Source: Owenia fusiformis
Taxonomy: Eukaryota; Annelida; Polychaeta; Sabellida; Oweniidae
Length of the DNA: 64,000 nucleotides
Assembly (NCBI GenBank): GCA_903813345.2
Contig: CAIIXF020000005.1
Coordinates: 28,027,375-28,091,374, forward strand
Reading direction: 5' to 3'
The notes under the pieces were generated by a model that worked only from the letters and a program-made list of their open reading frames with translations, had not been told where the DNA came from and made no database searches. The number at the start of each line of letters is the position of its first letter. The stretch's first letter is position 1. Shown here piece by piece: positions 37,934-50,659 of this stretch. A program made the translations under genes and the position numbers.

Positions 37934-38956
37934 TACACAGGCAAATTAAATCAGGGCCCGTACGAGCTCGTACAAGCCTCGAGAATTATGAGTCATTACG
38001 GACAAAAAGGAGCACCATCCTCGTACGGGCTCGTACGAAGCTCCCTTTTGAGGCCCGTGCGAGCTTGTACGATGCTCGTAATTGTTGTTTCCGAGGCCCG
38101 TACGAGCACATATGAGGCTCGTAATTTCGAGGCCCATACGAGCTCTTACGAGGCCCGTTATCAAACTCGGAACAAAAAAATAATTATTGTCACGCTACAT
38201 AATTTGCGCACCTAACCAGAACATGCTATGTAGGCCATAATCAGAGAGATACAATTCACATTCATGTTTTTCTTCACACATTCAAAAACGATAACATTTA
38301 TTTACATCACATTTCAACTTATTCCAATACCGCACAGAAATGCTTTTATATGCATTTACTTCACTTGTAGAGAAATACGGTGTCTCCTAATATTGGTAAC
38401 CCTTCTGTTTATTTTGTTTCCTAGCTTTTATACTGTTTATCATGTTGATACAGACATGCGAATATTTTGACATTATTGAAGACATATTAATTCACAATTA
38501 GATATAATTGAAATGTCATTTCTCAAGAACGCTGTATTTTATTTTATCGAGCAAAAAGTGTTTATCAAAATCAACGAGCAATTACGAGCCTCGTTACGAG
38601 CCTCGTTACGAGCCATGTACGGGCAAGTACAGTGCTCGAAAGTTACGAGCCATTACGGGCCTTGTTACAGGTATCACACAGGCAAGTACAAGGCTCGAAA
38701 ATTACGAGCTATTACGGGCCTCGTAACAGGCACCGTACGAGCAAGTACGGGGATCGAAAATTACGATTTATTATGGGGTTCGTTACGGGCACCGTACGGT
38801 CAAGTACGGGGGTCGAAAATTACGAGCTATTACGGGCCTTGTAATCACAAGCAATTACGAGACTCATAACGAGGCCTGTACGAGGTTGTACAGGGTCCGT
38901 TGACACAACAAGCTCCGTACGGGCTTGTACGGGGTCCGATGTAATTTGCCTGTGTA
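37934..38956. mobile_element. ~1-kb foldback element with CGTACGAGC-rich arms
   Basis: Outer ends tacacaggcaaattaaatca and taatttgcctgtgta are inverted repeats. Inside each end is an array of short degenerate motifs built from cgtacgagctcgtac, ggcccgtacgagc and aattacgagc: about 200 bp on the left (37958-38160) and about 370 bp on the right (38574-38940). The middle (38165-38570) is AT-rich and unrelated. Numerous overlapping ORFs in the arms come from the repeats. No transposase seen. Confidence 0.85.
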
Positions 38957-40500
38957 AATAATCAAATTCACGGGAGAATCCTGGTTATAGTGTTTTGCCA
39001 ACCACTACCAGGATTGTCTCCTCTAACCAACAGTGCCCCTTTAAATAAACAATAAATCCATAGATATTGATACCATCTTCTTGAATCTTAAGGAGGCACT
39101 GTCTCTTAATTAATACCCAATTCAATCTTAGTTTCCTGTAATTTTTTTTATTAATAAAATGAAATGAGGGTCAATGTGAGGTTTTATTAAAATAGAAATA
39201 TCTATTGTTAAGAGAAAATTCCTCTCCAAGAAATATTATTTAACAAAGTATACTTCAACATGACATAACCTCATCGCCTTATAGTTTAGTTTAGTTTTAT
39301 TGTTATTTACAGTGGTAAGTTTACATCATTTAATACAGTACAATACAAAAGAAAAGTAATAAAATAACAACCCAGCCCACATGGGCTTATCAACTACTAA
39401 AGTAAAGATATAAGTATAGTCCATTTAATATTGTAAATCTTCTTTTAAAATAGCAAAATTTAACAAAATGAGCAGCTTGCCGAGGCATTTTTTCAAATAA
39501 AAACTGAAACTTAACTTATAAGTTATTGCAAATTGTTATAAGAGTAGCAATGTGTTACAAATGACAACCACTAACGCCAACTCTGAGTATACGTACAGGT
39601 ATTAATAAACAAGGCCTTAACATGCAAGGTGTCCTGAACTGCAATGTGTTACAAATGCCAAATGCCAAAATCCAAGATTGTCAAACACCAACTGCTTTCT
39701 ACAAAAAAAAGCTTACCACTTCTGGTGGTAACATGAAAAATAGTGGTGATTACAATACAACATTACTTCTCATGGCTCAACTTTAGTCTACATTAAGAAC
39801 TGAAACTTTTTCCGTAATCAAAAACTCTAACAATATACTATATCCTTGTTCTCAGAATCAAAGTTAATATTTACTTATATCAATCTAGATTATCAGTCAG
39901 AGGCATACCTAAAAGTTAATATGACTTTCTAGTCCAACTTGACTTTAAATTAACTGATGTTTTACTCATGAAGTAAATAATAACTACTGTTGATATAGGG
40001 AAAAACCACGGTGTAGCAAATCCCATCAACAGGTACAAGACAAGACTGTTCTCCATCATTTTCCAAAATTGCTACAATATGAGATATAATATAAAAGATG
40101 TTTACCTTTTTTCAAATAAATGTTTAATGTGCAAGTTTAACTTGGAATGCATAATACATGTACTACACAAATGCATGATATTCTTTTAACATGTTACCAG
40201 GTTTTGAAATATTGGAACTTGAGGTTTAAATCTTGCAATAAGACCCTATACTCTACTATATTTCCTCCCGTTCTTCTGAGTAATAGAGAAGAGACTTCAG
40301 GGTCTGAACACACTGTTAAACCAGTATATTCCTTCTGTCAGCATAGGCGCATGCACACATGTCCAGCAGCACAAAATGATGACAATATAGCACTTTTTTA
40401 AGTGTGGTAAAGCAAAACTAATATTTTACATATCATGATATATGAAACAACTTAACTACATGTAGTTAATCAAACATGTACTTCATACATATACTGTACA
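38957..40500. other. Spacer with fragments of dispersed repeats
   Basis: 39285-39420 (tagtttagttttattgttat followed by cagcccacatgggcttat) resembles the 3' end of a worn retroelement; 39603-39745 is a copy of the atgtcaccac repeat. No gene recognised. Confidence 0.45.
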
Positions 40501-40550
40501 AGGCATTAGCATGACAAAATGTCACCACCTACGCTTAGTTGCTCAAATCT

Positions 40551-40865
40551 GAAATCTAAAGTCAGATTTGAACTTCTGAGAAGTTGAAATTGATCTTGAA
40601 AAAAGAATTTTGGGCAATTTAAAGCAAGTTAGAAAAAGACATTTTGACATTGTCTGACCTTGCGACAGTCATTGAAGGTCAAATTTCAAATCTAAAGTCA
40701 GATTTGAACTTCTACAAACTTCTAGAAGATTTTGAAGAAGAAATCTGGTCAATTTGAAGCAAGCTGAAAAAGAACCTTTTGACCTTTTTGACCTTGAGAA
40801 TGTCATCGAAGGACTATTTCAAATCTAAAGTCAGATTTGAACTTCTAAGAACTTGTAGATGATTT
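40551..40865. repeat. Tandem repeat, ~135-bp unit, about 2.3 copies
   Basis: The landmark aaatctaaagtcagatttga starts at 40552, 40688 and 40821 (spacings 136 and 133). Units contain gaccttgcgacagtcattga or similar. Confidence 0.85.
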
Positions 40866-42028
40866 AAAGTTCAATTATATATCTTATCAAGTATCCATGA
40901 TTTTCTTTATTTGTTCAGATCGTAAGACTTATTAAAATGCATTTGTATGTCCTGGTATCATTTCAAAGCTATCCAAGCTCTGTCCTCACCTGATTCTCAT
41001 CAATCACACAATCAAACCAGGTGAACCCCAATGGTTTCAATCATGATCCAAAGTCTATTCAAAAATCCAAATTGTATATCTAATGGAATATTAAAATGGT
41101 TGATTGACAGTTGATAAGTTTATCAATATATACCCCTGTACTCTATATCTAAACTGAATCAAAACTTCATAAATAATACCTGTATGGGAGTGGGTAATAC
41201 ATGCTAGTAACTAAATATGAAGCAGGATGCGAAAGAAGATCAGTGAAAACGAATAATAATATGATACCATAGACACAGGATAATGGCAGTGTAATAATAT
41301 CTTTATAAAAGCCACATTATCATTTGTATATATGTTTTATATGCGGACAGTTTACAAAGTGTTTGATATGAATGTTGCAGACACAAGTTGGTCTATCTAC
41401 TATTGTTAAGACACTCCGACCAAAAGGCCATGTAGGATGAAGAAAAGATTCTTTCATCCAAGATTAGCTAGTTTGGCTCAAACTGTACAGCCTCATCTAG
41501 ATTCATCTGATTTTTTATCATATTATTTGTTTATCAAAATTCTAAATCTTTGTAAAGAAAGGTTACTGCATAATCAGTATCTGTCAGAACCAATCGACTT
41601 CATTCCATCCTGATGGGTTATATCCTTCATGTATAATTAGATCCCTTGTACCTGGACATATGGATCTCTAACTTCAGGCTCATTAGCAGAAAACCTAAGA
41701 CCTCAAGCACTATCAGTTATCTAATTAGCCCCATCATTTGAAACATCAACAAATGTGCATTTGATTTCACTTGCTGCAGAGGCTGTTTTTGTAGATTTTA
41801 TAACCTGAGGTCCTGTTTCTCTTAAGGCTATTCAATTTAATGAATCGTAATTCCTCATATTTTTAGAATGGCTTCAGAGGAAAAGCTTCAGAAAAAAGGT
41901 TAATCAGTACTACATGCATCAGTAAATAAAACCTTGAAATAGAAACACCTGCTAATCCGAAAACATTTAGCTGGTCTAAGAGCTGTTCGGATTAGACAGG
42001 CTTTGCATATACAGTACACATATTATTG
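40866..42028. other. Spacer without recognised genes
   Basis: AT-rich. 41938-42018 holds a fragment whose two halves (ctaatccgaaa and ttcggattag) are inverted, ending in tacagta; probably a worn TIR element. Confidence 0.45.
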
Positions 42029-42166
42029 AACAAATATTTCACTCTATTGAGGTGAATACCTGTACATCTTTCACAAGTGATATTCCACGAAGCCCGAAGG
42101 GCAAGTGGAATATCACCTTGTGAAAGTGCTACAGGTATTCACCAAAAATAGAGTGAAATATTTGTT
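42029..42166. repeat. 138-bp near-perfect hairpin, GCCCGAAGGGC centre
   Basis: Left arm aacaaatatttcactctatt through gtgatattccac pairs with gtggaatatcac through gagtgaaatatttgtt. The centre gaagcccgaagggcaag folds as GCCC-GAA-GGGC. Confidence 0.92.
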
Positions 42167-43479
42167 TTATTATATCACTGTCTAGCTAAACATCCCTAAT
42201 ATCATTAAGTCATTAGGTCTTCAGATATTTTTACGAATCTACTTGGTTCGTCTGCCATTTTGACTTACACTGAACTAAAAATTCCCGGGAGCGTGGGATA
42301 TCGCTAGATATTCATATTCATATTCATATTGTGACAATATGACAATGTAATTACTGGACTCTGGTTGATTTAGACATACAGACATGATAAATATATAGTA
42401 TTTAATGACATATGCAATAAGGTATCTCTTAGGCAATATATTCAGATTATTCCAAGATTAGAGAATACATAGGCGTTATAAAATATAGTGATCTGCCCAA
42501 GATTATTTTCTCAATAAGTGCTACATCTATATTTTACCTATTCTGGTTAGAACATCTCAATATTTCACTCTTTTTGGTTGAGTACTAGCATGTTTTAAAT
42601 AACAGCGATGGATATGAGGTCCAAAATCTGCTTCTCCCTATGGGGTAATTTTAGTAACAAACTGGCCTCATGGTTATTTTTTGGGGCCTAACAATTTTGG
42701 CTTTCACTTGATTTCCAGGCCTACCTCTGAACCAGAGTGGCATATAATGTTCAGATTTTCAGCAAGTTGCAAAGCTGTCACACTTATGCTGAGGAGATCA
42801 CTGACATTTACTTCATATCAATTTTCATGCACATTTACATCATTATGCATTACCATGCTCCTTCTTTCACTCTCAGGTCTTGAGTTGGTTGCAATACAGA
42901 AATATGTGATTATCAGAATATATGTAAAGTATATCTCAATTTAATATAACACCACTGTTTACAAACCATTATTCTTGTAAGTGGTAGATTTCAGGATTAT
43001 CCATATAATCCCAAGTGACAACTATTACATTATATAGTTATATTAGAGAGGTCAATGTTAACCTCATCATTCAAATTCCCAAGTATCATTTCATTTTTTC
43101 TAGTATCAAATTATTAAAATACATAATTGATCAAATTAATACACATACTGCTAAATAATAAGAATTGAAAAATACAACAATAACACAAGAAAGCAATCAA
43201 AGTTACGATACCTGTTTCATTGCTAAGTCCAATATCTAAACTGTACTAGTCTAGCTGATATATATGAGTAAGTACCATACATGCAATTACTGTATATACA
43301 CCTGAATACAGTGAAATATATATAGAGTGGATGGTATTTGGTATCTTGTAGAAAAAGGTATTCACAAGAGATTCTTACAAGAAAGATGTCCTTCACAGAG
43401 ATTTTCATTCCAGAGAAAAGTTCTCACTAAACAAAGGAAGGGTTTATTAGAAAGACGTGTAGGAAATGTTCACTAAATG
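42167..43479. other. Spacer without recognised features
   Basis: AT-rich; an 87-codon ORF (42681-42944) has no recognisable features. Confidence 0.5.
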
Positions 43480-43800
43480 AAGTGTTCCTAGATATATGTG
43501 TTCACTAGTGATTTATAGTTTACTAGATAGCTGTTTTACTATAGAGAGGTGTTCAATAGATACTGGATAGATGAGTTCAATGGATAGAGGTGTTCAATGA
43601 TAGAAATGTTCAATAGATAGAGGTGTTCAATGGATAGAAGTGTTCAATGGGATAGAGGTGTTCAATGGATAGAGGTTTCAGTGGATAGAAGTATTCAATA
43701 AATAGAGGTGTTAAATGAATAGAGGTGTTCATGGTTTAGCAATGTTCACTGTATATAGGTTTGAATTTTAGAGCAAAGCTTACTAACACATGTTTCACTG
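43480..43800. repeat. Irregular minisatellite of gatagaggtgttcaatg units
   Basis: About a dozen degenerate 16-18-bp units (aatagatagaggtgttcaat and variants) lie between remnants of a TACAGTAAAACCTG-type element (gtgttcact at the left, tgtttcactgtata at the right). It looks like a local expansion of that element's internal motif. Confidence 0.8.
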
Positions 43801-46800
43801 TATATGTACACAGTCCTGAATTCCTTATTGACACTATTGATTAGATAAGTTGGGTGGAGATATATACATAAATATCAACCATTGTCAGTAATGTAAATAA
43901 GTCTATTCAATTAAACTCTTGACCAATAGAACTATTCACAATTCTACGTGACCTCTAGTATTACACTGTTTTCGCACACTCTAAATTAAATAAAATTATG
44001 CATAACATGTTTATCTAATACATATAAATAGAAACTAATAATAAAAACATATGAAAAATAACCAAACTGGAAAATAATTTTTCTTCTTTTTCCCATATAC
44101 ACCATATTAAAGGGTCTTTGGCAGGAGCATACATTACATTGTTTTCATCAACTATGAGCACTGTGTTATTAAAGTAATTGCATGCATGATGAGATCAACA
44201 GCTGAACTCTGATGAATCCCATTTATTTCTGCAGTATATGCCCTGATTACCTTTTCTAATTGATTAATTTTACTTCTTAATAAAAAGAGAGCTTTATCTA
44301 TGTATTAGGCACTGACCCATGGCTCCCCTCTCCCCTAAGGGGGGCCTGAATTGGGGTCCAAAATTTGCTCCTCCCACATAAACTGTACAATTAAGATAAC
44401 AGATTGACATTACTAGGCATTATTTTTTAATTTTGGCCTGATTTTTGAAGATATTAGGCAAACATTTTGAGCACATTTCTATGTGATACTAACACAGGTA
44501 AATTTCATCATGATCATTTATTAGGGTGGACTCTTAATATCCCCCATGTAAAAATCTATAAGCAAAACCTATCAATCTATCATGAGAATATGATATATGA
44601 GTAAGTCAGTTGTCAATTTAACATTTCAGAACTATTCAGAGTGATCGGGTCTTATTCTGAGCCATTCTGCCTTCAAGATTTTGAGATTATTTCTATAAGT
44701 GATATCATATTAATCAATTGAAGTTAACTATGTGATATCTTTGACCCTATCGTAAAGCATTTGTCGTGTTACACCACCTTGAGATTTTCAAAGGAGGCTT
44801 GAACCCAAATGAAAATGATAAAAATCATAAAACATGGTATATTTTGACCAATTTTGATCTAAATAGTGAAAATGTGAATTTTACACAAATATAGGATCCG
44901 AAATAATCCTGGGGAGAACACTGTAACTATACATATTCTGATACTTTTTGCATACTAGGGAGTCAATTTTCACATCTTTGAAACGATGAATTGAAATAAC
45001 TTGAGTCAATACTGTATAAATATAGTTCTTAATACTATCATCCTCTTCTAAGCCCTGGTGCATGTTTTCCTTACAAAAACAGGGAGAAAGATAATATTAA
45101 TGCCAAGGTCAAGTCAAGAACTCACATATACAAAACAGAAAGATTCCAAATCAACAAAAAAAATTGTATATGGTAGTCTTGCTTCAACACCCCCCCCCCC
45201 CCCCCCTATCTTAAGTGGGGGAGTGGGTCCGGGGAGACAAGACTACTATGAAATTAACATTAAATTCTGGTGATCGGATCATAGTGATTTATTTTTCATT
45301 TCTATTTTATCTTCACATTTTTCAAACTGGCTATTAGGTCCTTTACCTTAGATAAATCCTAGAAATAACATTTTCATCTTCACCTACCTAAACTTCTAAA
45401 CAAAACATAATGTAAACATTCAATGATAAATGAGGTTCAAATTGCAACAACAGAATCACTTAGGCAGATTAACAGGTACCAACCTACCTGAAGCTTGTTA
45501 ATATGAATATGGTGCTATTTTTAAACGGAAGAATCGTAACTCGTATTCTATACTGAGAACAAGACAGGTTTATTTCGTAAAGTATATGATATATATGGCA
45601 GTGACATTAGTCCAGTTCTAAATGAGTAAGTTCAGCTAAAACTGCAATTTGTATTCGGAAAAGTAGTTATTTTCCTATTGGTAACTAACCTCTTTACGGC
45701 TGTTAATCAATTGTGAGATTCAATTCACTTGTTAATCATTTAGATATGGGAATTGAATTTTCATTGTTTCGACATCTATAAAACTTATTGCTAATGGTTG
45801 CTTTGTTACAGACACCTTATATTGACCGTCAATCACCACTTACAAAAAATGCCACTAATGTGTTACTTCTTTTTGGCATAGTGACTAAACAATATGCAAT
45901 TTTCTCAATCATTAAAATGACCAGTACTTGTTAACTCCAGCTAGACCTTTTATTTCTCAAACTTTTTTATGGATGGTGTTCAGCAGTCAGAATTTGGCAA
46001 TTAGTTCAATGTTCATCGGTAAGGGTCTATAACAAATGGCAGGTGGTGATATTTTATGTTAATGCTTTGTATATATAATGTGTGGCAAGATAATATGTGA
46101 CATATATAATGTGTGACTATTATGACATGACATTTTGCTTCTTTAGAAGACAGTCTGATCCTCAGAAAGTCAATGCCACATTCTTTAGCCTCGTAATATT
46201 CAACACCTTCATATGTTTCTTTACATAATAACTTCCATTCAGGGGACATGTGCTAAAAGGCTGTTTCAAAAGGCTGTTGCAATATATGGGCGGATCTAGA
46301 AACCAACAAGGAGGGGGGGTGGCTCATATTTCAAGAAAACAAAAAATTAAAGTGGGTTAAGGCCTATTTTCTTGATAATTTGGCATGAAATAAAAAAACA
46401 AGGCCTTAAAACCTCAGTAATGCCCACAAAGGCCCACTAATTTTCTTGGAATGATTTGAGGACAATACTTTTGATGAGATAACCCCTAAGGCTCTATAAG
46501 ACAGCAGGTGTAACATTTATTCCAGAGGTGTAATATCGCTTATCATGAAACGTGAAAAGTACATCCTAAAAGTACATACAGAGAAGAGTATCACCCACTG
46601 TCTAGTGAACATGTCACCCAAATGATGAAGACCCAATCAGCCAGAGCTTCATTTATTAACATTAATTTGGTGATGTTTTCAAGGCATAATAAATCTAATT
46701 AATGGCAGTTACATTGCAGAATTGATGCATCAAACATTGTATATAAAATTTTGAAATATGACAAAAGATAGCAAAAAGTTATCTAGTATTTTTTTAAATT

Positions 46801-47423
46801 GAGACTCTATGTTCCCCCCTCTCTCTTAACTGATTAAATCTTATGGAACAAATTACTTTTTAAGTGTTACACAAATATCTTGATCTTGTCCCTTTGGAGA
46901 CAAATTCCTCATATGTCAGACAAGGGTGTTAACCAGTTTTAAAAACACCTGAGAAGTATGGCATTAAAGAATTAGGTTCTTATGACTTTTCTGTCCTTTT
47001 TCAGAAATCACCTATTTATACCTAAGTTGGCGCAAGATCATGATTTAAAATTTGGTAAGACTGCCACGAATAATTCTGATACCGCTTGATTAAACCCACG
47101 GTGATCCGATTTCAGATGTCCATCAAAATTACTCATTAGCCAAAGTCAATATCAGCTTTAGGGGTTAATTATAATTCCCACATCTCTTTTAAAAATAGTA
47201 CATTATATCTTCAGAAATATGGAGGTGTAAAGAAATACAATGAACCAATCAAACTACAAACATTGAGAAACTACCGGTGATAATTTGTTATATGCACATG
47301 TATGCATTAATTTGTCATATATATAATTAATTACAGGTATTCATATCTATAACATCTCAATAAGATGTGTTAAAGATCATTACTCTACATCTAATAACCA
47401 GCCTAGTAAATATACTATGATAT
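43801..47423. other. Long spacer, scattered repeat fragments
   Basis: 45172-45250 is a small inverted repeat (ggtagtcttg / caagactac) around a long poly-C tract; 45806-46072 holds two opposed fragments of the atgtcaccac repeat; 46285-46345 is G-rich dispersed sequence. No gene was found. Confidence 0.45.
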
Positions 47424-47625
47424 CAGTGATCTCCCCAGGATTTTTTCTCAAGTGGGTGCAAAATTCTCATTTTCACAATTCAGACCAAAATTGGTCAAAA
47501 TATGCCAATTTTTCATGATTTTTCTCGTAATCAAGTGGGTGCAAATGGATTTTAAGGTGGGTGCAAGGCTGTTTTCAAAATCTCAGGTGGGTGCTATCCC
47601 CACTTTAATGCTGGGGAGACCACTG
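47424..47625. mobile_element. TIR element, CAGTG-CTCCCCAG family, 202 bp
   Basis: cagtgatctccccaggattt at the left and ctggggagaccactg at the right. Inside, aagtgggtgcaaa occurs repeatedly. The 67-codon ORF across it is repeat-derived. Confidence 0.85.
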
Positions 47626-49760
47626 AATAGTATACAAACTGAAGTTAATATATGACTGTTGAAGTCCTGGATAAACACTTCAATGGTAAATTTCGAGCTA
47701 AGATAGTGCACTTTTACTTCCTGGTTATCATATTTTTGCCATTTGTTAGCCTGGTATTAAGTGGCTCAGCTTTCAACTAATGTAGTCATATAATCAAAAC
47801 AAAACTGAGTAAAAGTGTTTGATTTCCTTATATCATATGGAGAATATATATGATATTTTTCTTATGATTCTATAATGACTAGATAAAAGAGACTTTATAA
47901 GTCATATTAAACAGTCAAACTGTCACGAGACAGTGAAATATGCTGCTAAGTATTCATGTAATAAAATCGCTCCACTACTTTTTGATGTATAGCGAAAATG
48001 TAAATATGGTGGCCATTTAGCAAAATTGTCATAAGACAGTGTACGATGCTTATGAGTATTCACATATCAAATATGAACAAAATTGCTCTACTACTTCTCC
48101 AGTTTCAGCAAAAATCGTAAAATACATGTAACATGTAACAGCCACCTTTTTTCAAAATGGCAACCATGTTTTTAAATAATTTCATAATTAACTTAATCGA
48201 TATCCTATGCATTAAAAACAGTTTAATAACTTCACCTAAAATACTGTAAAATTAACACTAAAATGATGACCATTTTGAAATCAGCTTTCGAGCAGAACTC
48301 AAATGGGACACATATGTATAAAATATAAACGATATTGGCACCGTAATATTTGAGTAATTGCCTGGACCAACATACGGACAGATGAAGCTATGCTCTATCC
48401 AGGATAATTATCAAGCGATGTTTACTTCCTTGACTGATTATAGATAAAAGTTAAGTTATATTTTGCTAAATAATAGACTTTGAAGTTTCATGAGACTTTA
48501 CAATATGTATATTCTATCACAACAATATTGAAAATCAAGTGAAACTACCTCATTTGATAGTTATAATAGACTATATATCATCTAGAACATTCTACCTGAA
48601 AACAATACAGGTATCTTGATTGATAGAATGAATAAAATAATTAATGAATCTGCGTTTAATTCAATTTATGATAAATAATACAGTTACTTTTCAAACTGGT
48701 TACAAAAATAGATCTCTTTCAGTTACAAAATGTTGTAGCTTAAAGGGTGCGATTTTTCTTTTTCGCAATTTGTAGAATCTTCATGACCTTTTTTGGCACA
48801 TGTCAGCGTCTAATCGTTTGAAATGTTAACATGACGCCAGAATGATCAAATAATTCCTCACTAATAATTACGTAAATAGAATGGTTAAAAGCGCAGATGT
48901 TAACCATTTTGAACGTTCCATTTAAGTAACAAAAGTGGGGAATTATATTGATGATTCTGGCATCTCATGAACTATTTGAGGGTTCTTTCACAGTCATAAC
49001 AACCCTTGATCCCATGTTATAAATGGATGAAGAACCAGATATAGTCATTGCATAATTAATTTCTGATGTAATTCTTTCAAAATTCATTGACTTTCCCAAA
49101 GTCCCAATATAAAACAGGTGTATTAAATGAACTGAATCTGACCATTCTGAAACTCAATCATCACATTTTTCTGATTTGCAACGAGATATCTAAACGCTTG
49201 ATTTAATTTCAACAAAAAAGAGATGGCATAGTATATGGCGGATCATGATGAAATATGGACTGAAATTCAATCACAGAACTCTATCCTAGATAACCAAAGA
49301 TACTTCAACATCAAAGCTGTTGATACAAATGCAGTGAGTTCTACATGAAATAGCAATCTTGCATTCTCTACTGGTCTCTACTCACCCATTCTGTTAAACC
49401 AGTGTATTCCTTCAGTTATATCTTGATGGATCAAGATGCTTAATTCACATAGCTGAGGTGCCTTTGCATTAACCAAGTATGCCTTACCCTTTGGTTTGGT
49501 TACCTGAGAATGGATGTTATCTAATATTTAAACATATTCACAAGCCATACACAAACATTTCAAGGCAAATGATAAACTTTGCTTTGTTATGTGATATTGA
49601 GCAACAAATTCAAGTTTGTAAACAGAGGAGCAAACAACTTCCAAAATGTTATATATTAATTCTGGCTGAAAACAGATTTGTATATTTATGCATTGTGTAT
49701 TACAGTAACTGACATTTGTACAAGCCAAAAAATTCAAAAATAGGATCATCACAATGCATC
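47626..49760. other. Spacer; one imperfect ~120-bp tandem duplication
   Basis: 47905-48130 contains two diverged copies of a unit with gtca(c/t)gagacagtg and ctccactactt. The rest is AT-rich and non-coding. Confidence 0.5.
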
Positions 49761-49937
49761 ACAGTGAAACCTGTCTTAGCGAACACCTCTCTCTAACAAT
49801 CACCTTTGTCTAGTGAACACCCCTCCCACCAAACTCTACTGACTTCTGTATAAAATTGTCTCTCTGTAATGAACACCTACCTATAGTGAACACATTTGTG
49901 ACTCCACAGGTGTTCACTGTACTCATGTTTTACTGTA
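49761..49937. mobile_element. Small TIR element, TACAGTAAAACCTG family
   Basis: acagtgaaacctgtcttagc at the left and catgttttactgta at the right, with gaacacc motifs in the interior. Confidence 0.78.
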
Positions 49938-50142
49938 TATAAAAGTATCACTTTTCTAAAATTTTCAAGACTACTGTGGAGGTAGTGCAGACCATTATAA
50001 CGATGATACACAAGATTGTATCAACATTTCTAATGGTTGGGTTAAAAGAATTTCAAGTAGGTTTTTGTGTCTATTTTTCCTATTTGGCATAATTGGGAAT
50101 TTGATTCAATGCAAATGTTGCATTCGACATGTATATATTGTA

Positions 50143-50659
50143 TATATGCTATTGTATCTCATACTTGAGTGGGTTTGGGGTAGATATCACCCGGGAATAT
50201 ATATCATATCTGAGGAGCGGGCAGGATATAAATATATGTCCCGCTCCAGGGCAAATGCGGGCAGATATAATATATCCATCCCGCTCCCGGGAATTTTTCA
50301 AAAGTTTTAAAAATTAAAAAAAATTAACATTTGAAAGTTTAAAATTTTCTAAATAGTTTAAATGTTACAATTTCATTGTATTGAACTGAAGGAATATTAA
50401 GAAAATGTTAAATATAAATTGTGCTTTTACAGTATAGGCCTATCTTGTCATTTGACAAAGGTGGAACCCCAAACCCACTTAAGTATGAGATACACCAGTT
50501 ATGTACGATCGGTTTTGGATATAGGGTATATCCCTCGGGAAATATTTATATCTCCCCTTGGTCCCTTCGGTCCCTCGGGGTGATATAAATATATTCCTCG
50601 GGATATAACCTATATCCAAAACCTCCCAGTACATAACCGTTATATATATATGCTATTGT
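50143..50659. mobile_element. Composite of two foldback sequences between 17-bp direct repeats
   Basis: Direct repeats tatatatgctattgtat lie at 50143-50159 and 50643-50659. Between them, 50154-50492 is bounded by inverted repeats (gtatctcatacttgagtggg and cccacttaagtatgagatac) and contains GC-rich foldback motifs (cccgggaat, gcccgcatttgc). A separate 140-bp hairpin (50498-50637) follows. The 81- and 62-codon ORFs across it are repeat-derived. Confidence 0.7.
50498..50637. repeat. 140-bp near-perfect hairpin, CCTTCGG centre
   Basis: Left arm gttatgtacgatcggttttg through atttatatctcccc pairs with cggggtgatataaat through ccaaaacctcccagtacata. The centre is ggtcccttcggtccct, whose complement gives CC-GAA-GG. 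Confidence 0.92.

Noticed and set aside
37909-38869. Multiple overlapping 68-118-codon ORFs
   Set aside because: They read through CGTACGAGC-type repeats in several frames at once, as expected from repeats rather than genes.
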